A stretch of DNA of 42,236 bases, taken from a virus. The stretch is taken from the IMG/VR virus record IMGVR_UViG_3300025087_000156, positions 1-42,236 of that record; one strand, written 5' to 3'. The notes under the pieces are model-generated. The model was not told where the DNA came from and did not search any database. It saw only the letters and a list, made by a program, of their open reading frames with translations. Position 1 is the stretch's first letter. Every line of letters begins with the position of its first letter. Shown here piece by piece: positions 13,447 through 20,583 of the stretch. A program made the translations under genes and the position numbers.

Positions 13447-13821
13447 CTAAAATGGTATAGCACTATCAGATTTATCAGCTACTTTAGTATCCTTACTTTT
13501 TTGGCTAAACTTAACCCGACTGACCATAATTTTTATTCTACTGTGTTTCTGCCCATCTTTTTCCCATCGCTCTTGTTTTAACTCCCCACTTACAGTTAGC
13601 ATACTGCCCTTCTTTTGATACTGCGATATTGCCTCTGCCTGCTTGTTAAAACTAACACAATCGACAAACGACACGGGGTCTTTCTCGCCCTCTGCCTTAT
13701 CCTTTTTGTAGCCATTCACGGCGATAGTGTAATCGCATACCGCCATACCGCTTGGCGTATATTTTAATTCAGGGTCTTTAGTCAAATTACCTGTAAGTAA
13801 CACTACATTTATATCACTCAT
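13447..13821 (-). CDS. ssb: Single-stranded DNA-binding protein
   Basis: The 124-aa product is a clear bacterial-type SSB: an OB-fold start NVVLLTGNLTKDPELKYTPSG (shown in part by LTGNLTKDPELKY at 9-21), FVDCVSFNKQAE, GSMLTVSGELKQERWEKDGQ, and a short linker ending in the acidic tip DSAIPF. The tip should recruit host or phage repair proteins. It coats ssDNA during replication and annealing. Its start overlaps the Bet stop by ATGA, so it is coupled to the recombinase. The linker is short compared with host SSBs. Confidence 0.95.
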   Translation of the reverse strand: MSDINVVLLTGNLTKDPELKYTPSGMAVCDYTIAVNGYKKDKAEGEKDPVSFVDCVSFNKQAEAISQYQKKGSMLTVSGELKQERWEKDGQKHSRIKIMVSRVKFSQKSKDTKVADKSDSAIPF

Positions 13822-14879
13822 TTTCTATTTCCCCTCCTTCTATCAGCCATCGCTCCAATTTTTATAAGCGTCTCTTTATGTTTTGTCTTGCTTACAGGCA
13901 TACCCGTTAGATGCTGAACTTCGCTGTCAAGCCCTAACATTATACATAATTCGGCATTAGGCAATCCCTTTCTGCTCGCCTGCTTGTGCAAGGATTGTGC
14001 CTGCCCTGCTGATAGAGGTATCATATCTTTTGGCTCTACATCATCAGCGTCTTCGGATGGCTTACCCACAGCTAACTCTCGCCTTTCTATCTCTTGAGTA
14101 ACAAGTTGTAGCTGGTTATTTTCAAGCATAGGCAATCCTATCTTGAATTCTCGCATAATCCAATCCTTAAAGTCATCCGCTTCTTTTATTGATAATCCTT
14201 TGATATATACTGCCACATTATCATATAGCTTCTCGTCAATAGAAGTAGTTGCGGGAGCAGGAGATGTCATATTTTTTATCTGGTCAATCTTTGGCATAGT
14301 CGTTTTATCTACTATCTCTGCTTCCACATTTTTAATCGAATCTGCTTGTTGCATTTCTTCGTCTGCATATATGCTGGACAAGTCATCGGGGAATGCCTTG
14401 CGTAGTGCAAGCGCCTCTGCACATTTTCCTATCATTAGGAATGGCATTTTAGCCCAAAGAAACATAGCCGTTCCGTCCTTTTTCTTTTGAACATACTCAC
14501 TAAAAAATGCAATAGCTCCCACTTCGTGAACAGTTCCTGCTAATAACTTTCTAACTTTTACGGTTGCCGAAATAGGCAGGTGTGTTTTCTCGTCTATAAC
14601 ATAAATCGGTTCACTACTACCCGCATATTTATTTGTCCGTTCAGCGACCAGCCGAAGTCCGTCTATACCCGTCTGTATCGTCCCCTCTTCCTTCTGCGTT
14701 TGATTATTCCACCTTTTTACAAAATGATATTGCTTTGCCAGTGGGTCAAGCCCCGTTTTTTTGCCGAAGTATAAAAACAGCTTAAACTCGTCATCAGTAG
14801 CGCCTTTGCATACCATTGACTTGATTAAGTTAATCTGTTCGGCTGTCCATTCATTTTGAACTGCTACTTCATTTGTCAT
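13818..14879 (-). CDS. bet: Bet-type single-strand annealing recombinase
   Basis: The 353-aa protein matches the lambda Bet family. Near the N-terminus it has EFKLFLYFGKKTGLDPLAKQ and GIDGLRLVAERTNKYAG, followed by VGAIAFFSEYV and WAKMPFLMIGKCAEALALRKAFP. These mark the annealing core, residues 1-185. The rest is a divergent helical C-terminus longer than in lambda, ending with a basic tail. It anneals complementary ssDNA with SSB. No paired exonuclease is seen in the window; the Gam-like gene is immediately upstream. Confidence 0.9.
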   Translation of the reverse strand: MTNEVAVQNEWTAEQINLIKSMVCKGATDDEFKLFLYFGKKTGLDPLAKQYHFVKRWNNQTQKEEGTIQTGIDGLRLVAERTNKYAGSSEPIYVIDEKTHLPISATVKVRKLLAGTVHEVGAIAFFSEYVQKKKDGTAMFLWAKMPFLMIGKCAEALALRKAFPDDLSSIYADEEMQQADSIKNVEAEIVDKTTMPKIDQIKNMTSPAPATTSIDEKLYDNVAVYIKGLSIKEADDFKDWIMREFKIGLPMLENNQLQLVTQEIERRELAVGKPSEDADDVEPKDMIPLSAGQAQSLHKQASRKGLPNAELCIMLGLDSEVQHLTGMPVSKTKHKETLIKIGAMADRRRGNRK

Positions 14880-14893
14880 ATTATCTCCTTTCT

Positions 14894-15397
14894 CTATTTG
14901 ACATAAAATTTCTCAAAACCCTTCTCAACATTTACACCATCAGGCACTTTGCCCTCCTTCTCATAATACTCATTAGCAGGGGTTATGATTGTGCGGGTCT
15001 CTACTACATAGCCCGCCACCTTGTTATCATCACACCATTTAATATATGTGTCCTTATCGGTTATAACTAACTTATCTTTCTGCGTCCTAAATCCTATTGT
15101 AGCACTTGCTAACTTAATGCTTTTACCTTTTACGGTTGTCAATTCCTTTGCTGTCCAATCCTCTAATTGATTACTGCAAAGATATTGCAATCGCTCTAAA
15201 GTCCGCTCGGCGTGTGCGACATATTCTCGGCATTGCTCCTTCCTCCGCTCTATCTCGTTTTGCCACATAGCAAGCAATCCTGAAAAATATGTAGCGTCCT
15301 TTTCGTCAGCTACTATCAGTCCCTGTTTTTGCGAGTTATCAAATGGTGTCGCTTCATTTAACGCTAACGCTAAAATGTCTATAACTTCATTTACCAT
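14894..15397 (-). CDS. gam: Gam-like host nuclease inhibitor
   Basis: The 167-aa product has the Mu Gam pattern: a long helical hairpin (MWQNEIERRKEQCREYVAHAE) then KSIKLASATIGFRTQKDKLVI and a closing YVVETRTIITP segment. Mu Gam binds DNA ends and shields them from RecBCD-type exonucleases. It comes just before Bet and SSB in the same transcript, giving an end-protection, annealing and coating set. AAAGGAGAATAT precedes the ATG. Confidence 0.8.
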   Translation of the reverse strand: MVNEVIDILALALNEATPFDNSQKQGLIVADEKDATYFSGLLAMWQNEIERRKEQCREYVAHAERTLERLQYLCSNQLEDWTAKELTTVKGKSIKLASATIGFRTQKDKLVITDKDTYIKWCDDNKVAGYVVETRTIITPANEYYEKEGKVPDGVNVEKGFEKFYVK

Positions 15398-15409
15398 ATA
15401 TTCTCCTTT

Positions 15410-15712
15410 CTAAAATAGTAAGGTTTCTTTAACTGCAACCCAATTTACAGAGGCAGTGGAGGGCGAAGTTAGAGTGTCGCTTCCACCCTCTTTATCTGCC
15501 TCAATGTTACCCATCCCCGTGCTATCCGCCAAGCCCTCATCCTGACCCGTGAGGTTATCACTTCTAACTATCGCAGGTAAGTTAAATTCCTTTCTTAAAT
15601 CGAGTTTATTGTTAGCATAAAGTAGCCAATGCCCCCAGCAAATATAATGGTCTATCCACCGCAACGCTGACCGCTGACAACATCCTTCAACTTCGCAATA
15701 ATCTATTGTCAT
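15410..15712 (-). CDS. 100-aa protein with N-terminal Cys/His cluster
   Basis: Residues 6-28 hold CEVEGCC, then CWGH, a compact Cys/His site resembling a small zinc finger. The second half is low-complexity (SDNLTGQDEGLADSTG, TSPSTASVN). The DNA of that half contains nested inverted repeats (GAGGCAG...CTGCCTC around 15450-15502), perhaps an RNA structure between the early genes. AAGGATAT precedes the start. Function unknown. Confidence 0.55.
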   Translation of the reverse strand: MTIDYCEVEGCCQRSALRWIDHYICWGHWLLYANNKLDLRKEFNLPAIVRSDNLTGQDEGLADSTGMGNIEADKEGGSDTLTSPSTASVNWVAVKETLLF

Positions 15713-15917
15713 ATTCTATATCCTTTCTTCTATCTCGCCTATAAACTATTTGCTCAAAATCCCTTATCAACGGAAGCGACGTTTCGACATAAAATTTACC
15801 ATTACTTTTGACTATAACTACATAACCCTTGACGAACTTCGCCCGTCTTATAGCTTTGCTCTTGCTGTCGAACACTGCCTGTATAAGCTCCCTCTTACCA
15901 TATTTTACCTTTACCAT
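15687..15917 (-). CDS. 76-aa basic protein, unknown
   Basis: AAGGGGAATGAT supports ATG 15917. The product is rich in Lys and Arg (RELIQAVFDSKSKAIRRAKFVKG) with a beta segment (YVVIVKSNGKFYVETS). It could bind DNA or RNA. It overlaps the following gene by 26 bases. No family recognised. Confidence 0.55.
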   Translation of the reverse strand: MVKVKYGKRELIQAVFDSKSKAIRRAKFVKGYVVIVKSNGKFYVETSLPLIRDFEQIVYRRDRRKDIEYDNRLLRS

Positions 15918-15930
15918 ATCATTCCCCTTT

Positions 15931-16185
15931 CTAACAAAAAATATACTCTATCCCGCTTTGCTCAACATAGACACAATGTCTGCCCTGATACCGACCCTTG
16001 AAGAAACTTACTGAATAGTCATCCTTTATATGCAGTATGCCCTTTACATACTGTGGGAACAGCTCATTTAATACGAAGGGTTTTACATATTTAGTAAAGG
16101 TTCTATATGTAATACTCTTTGCAGAATCAACCATCTTTTGAAGGTCTTCAGCATTCCCCGAAACGCAGTTAGTAATATACTCCAT
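15931..16185 (-). CDS. 84-aa early protein, unknown
   Basis: It is the first gene of the leftward early operon. Its ribosome site GGAGGT lies 6-11 bases before ATG 16185, just beyond the T-run of the structured leader at 16197-16309. The product is mixed alpha/beta with no clear motif (SITYRTFTKYVKPFVLNELF, then YVEQSGIEYIFC). Being first suggests an early host-takeover role, as in other phages, but nothing in the sequence proves this. Confidence 0.6.
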   Translation of the reverse strand: MEYITNCVSGNAEDLQKMVDSAKSITYRTFTKYVKPFVLNELFPQYVKGILHIKDDYSVSFFKGRYQGRHCVYVEQSGIEYIFC

Positions 16186-16196
16186 AGCCTACCTCC

Positions 16197-16309
16197 ATAA
16201 AAAATAAGAGCGGGGACGGTTGATACGCATAGTATCCGCAGACATACATCCACGAACAGAAATGCCCGTTCCCGCTCTACTCTTTATTATTATTCTTCCT
16301 ATGCGTATC
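16197..16309 (-). promoter_or_regulatory. Structured leader with interleaved stems and terminator, early operon
   Basis: Read leftward: A GATACGCATAG (16309-16299), a 20-base A-rich linker, B AGAGCGGGAACGG (16278-16266), a 33-base loop, A' CTATGCGTATC (16232-16222), two bases, B' CCGTCCCCGCTCT (16219-16207), then TTATTTTTTAT. A/A' is 11 perfect bp; B/B' is 13 bp with one wobble. The order A-B-A'-B' is the same as at 4489-4581. It should act as an attenuator between the promoter at 16327-16354 and the whole early operon. Confidence 0.65.
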
Positions 16310-16326
16310 ATATTAAATCTATAAGG

Positions 16327-16354
16327 ACTATATCACATCTCGGCGATATTACAA
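16327..16354 (-). promoter_or_regulatory. Promoter candidate for the early operon
   Basis: TTGTAA (16354-16349), 16-base spacer, TATAGT (16332-16327) on the - strand, about 10 bases before the first paired strand of the leader structure. Both boxes are moderate matches to sigma-70. Confidence 0.4.
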
Positions 16355-16392
16355 ATATAATTTGCATAATTCGTAAAAATAGTTAAAATAGT

Positions 16393-16421
16393 TTGACTGA
16401 CAAAACTACCATATATAGTAT
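16393..16421 (+). promoter_or_regulatory. Rightward promoter candidate in the non-coding region
   Basis: TTGACT (16393-16398) and TAGTAT (16416-16421) with 17-base spacing; an overlapping TATAGT gives 15. It would transcribe the gene-free region, perhaps as an origin primer or regulatory RNA. Confidence 0.35.
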
Positions 16422-16544
16422 AATATAATTTTAATCACACAATATATAGATACCATATACTATTAGTATGAACACACGAATTGTTTTTATCTATATGTAG
16501 TATAGAAAACCATAATATAGGGGAATTTATTTTTACCTGCTAAC

Positions 16545-16573
16545 TTGACAAAATTAAAACTAAATACTAATAT
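16545..16573 (+). promoter_or_regulatory. Rightward promoter candidate in the non-coding region
   Basis: Consensus TTGACA (16545-16550), 17-base spacer, TAATAT (16568-16573). No gene lies downstream on this strand for over 3 kb, so any transcript would be non-coding or antisense to 17896-19499. Confidence 0.45.
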
Positions 16574-16785
16574 ATCAATATGTCTTATCCATACCAAAAA
16601 GATTGTAACTGCCAAACCTGTAGAACCTTCTATAAACCTCAAAAAAAAGTAATTGTAAAAATTACCCGAACCCAAACTGCATACCTACTATACAACTCTG
16701 TCCCCTCTTACCCTATCTCACTTAACTAATACGCAAAAATACTTAACTCATACCATAGGTAGTAATAGTAATACTGCCTGACACA

Positions 16786-16809
16786 TTTTATACCATTAGT
16801 GGTATAAAA
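16786..16809. repeat. Perfect inverted repeat, operator or hairpin
   Basis: TTTTATACCA, loop TTAG, TGGTATAAAA: 10 bp perfect. It could be an operator for a dimeric regulator or an RNA hairpin in a rightward transcript. Confidence 0.6.
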
Positions 16810-16854
16810 GAAGGATACTTCAACCAGACCGCACGCAGTATAGAGACAAAGCAT

Positions 16855-16886
16855 AGGCAAGTGAGAGGCAAGTGAGAGGCAAAATC
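16855..16886. repeat. Tandem 11-bp repeats (AGGCAAGTGAG)
   Basis: Two perfect copies of AGGCAAGTGAG (16855-16865, 16866-16876) and a partial third, AGGCAAAATC. The last forms an inverted match with GATTTTGCCT at 16951-16960. Iteron-like. Confidence 0.65.
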
Positions 16887-16953
16887 TTTTTCAAGGAATG
16901 ATACATCAACTGCCAAGTAGTGATGTCTTTTAATCTATTGATAATGCAAGGAT

Positions 16954-16973
16954 TTTGCCTATATTTGCCTATA
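16954..16973. repeat. Tandem 10-bp repeats (TTTGCCTATA)
   Basis: Two adjacent perfect copies, 16954-16963 and 16964-16973. The core TGCCTA is the complement of TAGGCA, which recurs across this region. Possible protein-binding iterons. Confidence 0.6.
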
Positions 16974-17242
16974 CCCTTTAATTTACAAGGATTTAGGGCA
17001 TACCCTTAAATTCGTGAAATTAACATTGCTTGTAGATACCCGCCAGACGCAAACTATGGATAAAGGGAAGTAATTCTACACTTGAGACCCTGTCGCTGAA
17101 TGTAGAGCAACTCCACGCAGTGGCGTAAATGTCAATAGTTATTATGAGGTGATAGGGATAGATAGGGATATAGGCATAATGCAAACGTAGGCAAATAGCG
17201 AATAGGCAGGGGGCAACAGTGATTACTTGATAGTTAAACATT

Positions 17243-17264
17243 TTATCAACATATTATCAACATA
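17243..17264. repeat. Tandem 11-bp repeats resembling DnaA boxes
   Basis: TTATCAACATA occurs twice in tandem (17243-17253, 17254-17264). TTATCAACA differs from the DnaA box TTATCCACA at one base. One helical-turn spacing puts both on the same face of DNA. Supports an origin here. Confidence 0.5.
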
Positions 17265-17690
17265 TCATACCTTGACCTTGATAGTATTTAATGCAGTAAC
17301 TAACGCACTAAAGACAGGGACGGCGGTTGATAGAGAGGTAGAGATAAACACCTCGAGGTATGCAATCTTGCCTATATGCCATATGAGAAGTTACCTTTAT
17401 GCCATTCTTTACTTACCTTGCCCCTATATAACCCCAACGTATAGGCAGTAAAGAAACATCACCTATCTACTTCTACCTACCTACACTACCATATATGTTA
17501 ATACCGCATAACTGTAACGCTGTAACACCATACAGGGTTACCTATGGGGGTGGCGTCATTGGGACAATACCCCCTCTCTTCTGCATCTGTGCCTAAGATT
17601 TTGAAAAGTGATTAGAATAAAGGGGGGCGGTATTTAGGATAGATAGCCAGAGTTTGCAGGTCTGAATCTGTGAAATTTGCAAAATTAAAG

Positions 17691-17840
17691 TTACTACACT
17701 TACTACATTACTACATAAGGGGTATAAGTAGTAACTACATAAGGAGTGTAGTAATGTGTAAAACTACGCATAAGTATCTATCATATATATAGTTATAGTA
17801 TAAGTAGTAGTGTAGTTAGTAGTAGTAGTAGTAGTATATA
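17691..17840. repeat. Cluster of TTACTACA repeats with (AGT)n run
   Basis: TTACTACA at 17691, 17700 and 17708, ACTACATAAGG twice (17711, 17734), inverted TGTAGTAA near 17748, and an AGT run around 17818-17835. AT-rich sequence follows, as in an unwinding element. Confidence 0.55.
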
Positions 17841-17895
17841 AATTATTAAATTATTGAAATTTAAGGGTTTTATGGTATAGGTAGGGGGGTAGTTA

Positions 17896-18252
17896 CTACA
17901 TACTACAGAAGGAGCGGGATAGCGTATTTTGATAAGAATTAGCGGTTTTTAATGCCTGAGCGATACGGTGCCAGGAGCGACTATCGTAATTCAGGCAGAA
18001 GCGAAGGTTATCAATATCTTGAAGGGATTTAACGGAATTAAGCATAGTATCGCTGATGAGGACTTTGAAGAGGTTATTAGTAACCATACTTCTTATTTCT
18101 TTCAAGAGTTGGGATTTACCGGTGCCGAGAAATTGAGCAATATCGCTTGAGTATAGGTCTGTATCGGCGAGCCAGCGGGATACCATATCAAAGTAGTCGT
18201 ATAGTTCGTATTTGGCGAATAACCCTTGTAATTCTTCTAACTCTTTTCGCAT
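17896..18252 (-). CDS. 118-aa helical protein, likely partner of the replication ATPase
   Basis: GGAG lies 8 bases before ATG 18252, which falls inside the end of the ATPase gene (16-base overlap), so the two are co-translated. The product is helical (LFAKYELYDYFDMVSRWLADTD, LLKEIRSMVTNNLFKVLIS) with no Cys cluster or membrane span. A loader or accessory role for the ATPase is inferred only from gene order. It ends at the repeat-rich region. Confidence 0.65.
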   Translation of the reverse strand: MRKELEELQGLFAKYELYDYFDMVSRWLADTDLYSSDIAQFLGTGKSQLLKEIRSMVTNNLFKVLISDTMLNSVKSLQDIDNLRFCLNYDSRSWHRIAQALKTANSYQNTLSRSFCSM

Positions 18253-19499
18253 AATGATTTCTCCATAAGGGTATAGGAATATGCTCCACGTTTGCCGTCC
18301 TGCACCTGTGCTATTCTGCCACTTTGGATTAGAGTATCTATGATAGGTGTAAATTCTTGTAGCTTTAGATTGGATGATTGCAAGAGTTCCCGTCTTGAGA
18401 GCTTACCGCCCTTACGTTCTATGAGTTCGACTATCTTTTGTGATTTCTTGCCGTAATCGGTAAATTGAATTTTACCCGTAGAGAATAATGAGCATAAATC
18501 AACGATACCGCTTTTTGTATCGTTAATCGCATTCTCCATATCGTCAGCAGAAATTTCCTCTCGTAACCCGTTAGCGGCGTAAATGATAGCCAGCTTGATA
18601 CAAGAGGTGCAATACTGGTCTATCACGGCATCCAATATCGGCGGCGTATTGTCAAACGTCTCTAATTCAAACTTGCGGTGGAGGAGTTCGGCTTCTTTAG
18701 AAAATCTCATCTGCCCGGCAGTTTTAGCGAACTCTTTAATTGCCTCGAGCTGGTGAACAACCTTATTTTCTTCATTTTGGGAAGGACTGGTCAGGTCGTG
18801 GATGCTCTTCTTATGCACCTTTTCGGTTACGATTACAAACATAAATCGTGCGAGGAATCCGCCTGAGATATGCTCTTCTTTTATAGAATCTGTGAACCAT
18901 ACTATCGTTGAACATCCGCCTATATTGATATACGGTTCTTTTATGACAAATTCGCCCTTTTGGGTGCTTCTGTCCATTATCGGCGGGCAGTCAAACATAT
19001 CCGTCAAAAACGACATAAGCTCTGTATTATAATTATTGTTAATCATTGCCATCAGCGATTTGAATTCGCTGTATGTAAATAAAGCCGAAGGTCTTCCCGC
19101 CAATACATCTAATATCTTTTCATAACTAAATGACGCTGGCGCCGAGAACGTGTGCGATTTAGTGCAGAACCCTACATCATTTATATCGCACAACCCTTTG
19201 TCCCGCTCGTATGGTGTGCAAGGTCTATGAATACGATTAGTAATATATCGCATTATGTTTAAGGATGTTGTCTTCATCGTATTCCGAGAGGCGCCGAGTA
19301 ACAAAATCCATAAGTTCGGATATATCCGAGTCCCTACATCAACATATACATTATGATTGAGAATTGTAGCTATGGATAACTTTGCCATCGCTAAATGATA
19401 GACACCCTTTGCGCTGGTTTTTTGGCTCGCATATCTGATATAGTTCCCGATAAAATTATCCCCGTCTAAAAGTTTTTGCCTTGCCGTTATGCCTACCAT
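18237..19499 (-). CDS. DUF3987-like P-loop replication ATPase
   Basis: I start at ATG 19499 (420 aa) rather than the upstream TTG at 19601, whose extra codons cross the leader hairpin. A Walker A-like GASRNTMKTT lies at 69-78 after a hydrophobic strand (LWILLLGA), then the family-typical YSEFKSLMAMI segment, a STQKGEFVI and GGCSTIVWFT region, and GGFLARFMFVI. The C-terminus (about 345-415) is winged-helix-like (KIVELIERKGGKLSRRELLQ, LIQSGRIAQVQDG). Such proteins act as helicase- or primase-linked ATPases in phage and plasmid replication. With no polymerase in the window, it is the main replication gene seen. Confidence 0.8.
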   Translation of the reverse strand: MVGITARQKLLDGDNFIGNYIRYASQKTSAKGVYHLAMAKLSIATILNHNVYVDVGTRIYPNLWILLLGASRNTMKTTSLNIMRYITNRIHRPCTPYERDKGLCDINDVGFCTKSHTFSAPASFSYEKILDVLAGRPSALFTYSEFKSLMAMINNNYNTELMSFLTDMFDCPPIMDRSTQKGEFVIKEPYINIGGCSTIVWFTDSIKEEHISGGFLARFMFVIVTEKVHKKSIHDLTSPSQNEENKVVHQLEAIKEFAKTAGQMRFSKEAELLHRKFELETFDNTPPILDAVIDQYCTSCIKLAIIYAANGLREEISADDMENAINDTKSGIVDLCSLFSTGKIQFTDYGKKSQKIVELIERKGGKLSRRELLQSSNLKLQEFTPIIDTLIQSGRIAQVQDGKRGAYSYTLMEKSLCEKS

Positions 19500-19512
19500 A
19501 TTACTTGCCCCC

Positions 19513-19599
19513 CCCTCTATAAAAAAAACAGCAGAGGGTAGGATGAAAACGCCCCGCCGTGCCTTTCGACATAGCGAGAGATGTAGCCCTACCCCCTGC
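19513..19599 (-). promoter_or_regulatory. Attenuator-like leader of the replication operon
   Basis: On the - strand, GCAGGGGGTAGG (19599-19588) pairs with CCTACCCTCTGC (19542-19531), 12 bp with one G-U, followed closely by TTTTTTTT (19528-19521), a terminator. The same downstream strand (CCCTCT) can instead pair with AGAGGG (19518-19513), part of the G-rich ribosome site of ATG 19499. So the leader can either stop transcription or hide the ribosome site. Confidence 0.55.
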
Positions 19600-19640
19600 A
19601 ATTTTAATTATTCTTTTCATAAAGCGTTTTCATAAAAGGA

Positions 19641-19669
19641 ATAATACTGCCTGTTTATAGTTATGTCAA
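19641..19669 (-). promoter_or_regulatory. Strong sigma-70 promoter for the replication operon
   Basis: TTGACA (19669-19664), 17-base spacer, TATTAT (19646-19641): one base from the ideal pattern. RNA would start near 19634 with a leader of about 135 bases. Host polymerase should read it at once after infection. Confidence 0.75.
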
Positions 19670-19711
19670 CAAAAATCGTATAAATAATTAAAAATAGTTT
19701 CACATACTTTG

Positions 19712-19740
19712 TTAAAGATTTATAGTTCTGATGTCGATAG
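19712..19740 (+). promoter_or_regulatory. FliA-type late promoter candidate at the head of the virion operon
   Basis: TTAAAGATT (19712-19720), 14 bases, CGATAG (19735-19740). It resembles the sigma-28 consensus TAAAGTTT...GCCGATAA with a spacer one base longer, and shares both boxes with 4591-4620. It is placed right for rightward transcription of packaging and virion genes by the phage sigma factor. Confidence 0.55.
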
Positions 19741-19842
19741 GCGAACTGTGGAGAATGGCACATCCTTTTTTAAGAGCTTGCCTGAAAAGGTGGAGCATAA
19801 GAATAAGAATTTTAGTTGATAAGGAAAATGGAGAATGGAAAA

Positions 19843-20199
19843 ATGATACTATCTAATGACGTGTTGAGGATACAGGATAAAAAGGTAACGAGGGTGAGCG
19901 ATGGCAAGGATATAACAATTTTTGAGTTTTTGAAGATGCAGATAGATATGTCGAGAGTTCAGGGGGGTATGGAAAAGGTAGTAAAAATCAGAGAAAAGTT
20001 TAATGCAGATAATGTTAGTGAGATTGACTTTACTGATGAGGAGATAGATGTATTGATAAAGATTGTAGATAGTAATCCGTTGGGTGAAAGGGTGGCAATG
20101 GTTGCTCCCGTTCTCTATACGTTAATGGCTATAAGGGATGAGATAAAGGAAGAGGGTAACATTAAGTTGATTAAAGGGAATGATGAGGTAAAAATATGA
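19843..20199 (+). CDS. First gene of the virion operon, 118 aa, unknown
   Basis: ATG 19843 has GGAG 9 bases upstream; ATG 19828 (AAGGA, very close) is the alternative. The C-terminal half (EIDFTDEEIDVLIKIVDSN) resembles that of the protein at 1391-1702, so both may belong to one small phage family. No metal motif or membrane helix. It overlaps the next gene by ATGA. Function unknown; position suggests packaging or head assembly support. Confidence 0.65.
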   Translation: MILSNDVLRIQDKKVTRVSDGKDITIFEFLKMQIDMSRVQGGMEKVVKIREKFNADNVSEIDFTDEEIDVLIKIVDSNPLGERVAMVAPVLYTLMAIRDEIKEEGNIKLIKGNDEVKI

Positions 20200-20564
20200 C
20201 AATATCAAGTGATGTGAGGAGGAGTTGGACGGTTCTGTCGTTTGACCAAGATTATACGGCTGCGATAAGCGGGACAGAGGCGACGGGGGTTGCCGTAGCG
20301 TCGTCTGTTGCAACAAATACGGGCATTGTGGTAGTAGATAAAATTACCCTATCGACAAATGTGGCAGGGAATATATGGTTCACTGACACGTCAGGAGTGC
20401 AAATTGGTAATGATTTTTATATATTGGCTAAAACGACATTCGTAGATGAACCCGAATGGCAATTACCCGTAGGGACAGGGTTATTGGTAAGAAGCGATAT
20501 TGCGGGCAATCATTCGGTGAATGTTCTTTATCATATAAAAAACAGACGTGGGGTTCCAAGATAG
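20196..20564 (+). CDS. Beta-rich small virion protein candidate (122 aa)
   Basis: The start overlaps the previous stop (ATGA). The product is rich in Thr, Val and Gly with regular beta alternation (TGIVVVDKITLSTNVAGNIW, WQLPVGTGLLVRSDIAGNH), like a jelly-roll head decoration or stabiliser domain. It lies just before the small terminase. Role in the virion is inferred. Confidence 0.6.
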   Translation: MTISSDVRRSWTVLSFDQDYTAAISGTEATGVAVASSVATNTGIVVVDKITLSTNVAGNIWFTDTSGVQIGNDFYILAKTTFVDEPEWQLPVGTGLLVRSDIAGNHSVNVLYHIKNRRGVPR

Positions 20565-20583
20565 GCAAGGGAGGGGGTAATTG

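Larger units (their letters stand above)
16310..17895. other. Non-coding, repeat-rich region; candidate replication origin
   Basis: No open frame here has both a plausible ribosome site and protein-like composition. The stretch holds several short tandem repeats, a perfect palindrome, two + strand promoter candidates, a (AGT)n run and a very AT-rich segment near 17840-17870. TAGGCA or its complement recurs many times between 16850 and 17450. It lies between the two leftward operons, next to the DUF3987-like ATPase genes. These are features of an origin and control region, but no single element proves it. Confidence 0.5.

Noticed and set aside
16323-16350. FliA-like match on the + strand (TAAGGACT...GGCGATAT)
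   Set aside because: Too many mismatches with the two better sites and no gene downstream.
16487-16675. Open frame of 62 codons on the - strand in the gene-free region
   Set aside because: Non-ATG start, no ribosome site, composition typical of translated AT-rich DNA.
17020-17451. Two overlapping frames (17020-17241 -, 17227-17451 +)
   Set aside because: No ribosome sites, both cross tandem repeats, and the products look like random translation.
16200-17900. Possible tRNA genes
   Set aside because: No acceptor/T-arm pattern such as GTTCRAATC with matching stems was seen here or elsewhere.
19755-19856. 33-codon frame before the first virion gene
   Set aside because: The GGAG is too close to the ATG and the frame overlaps the better start at 19843. 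A leader peptide is not excluded.
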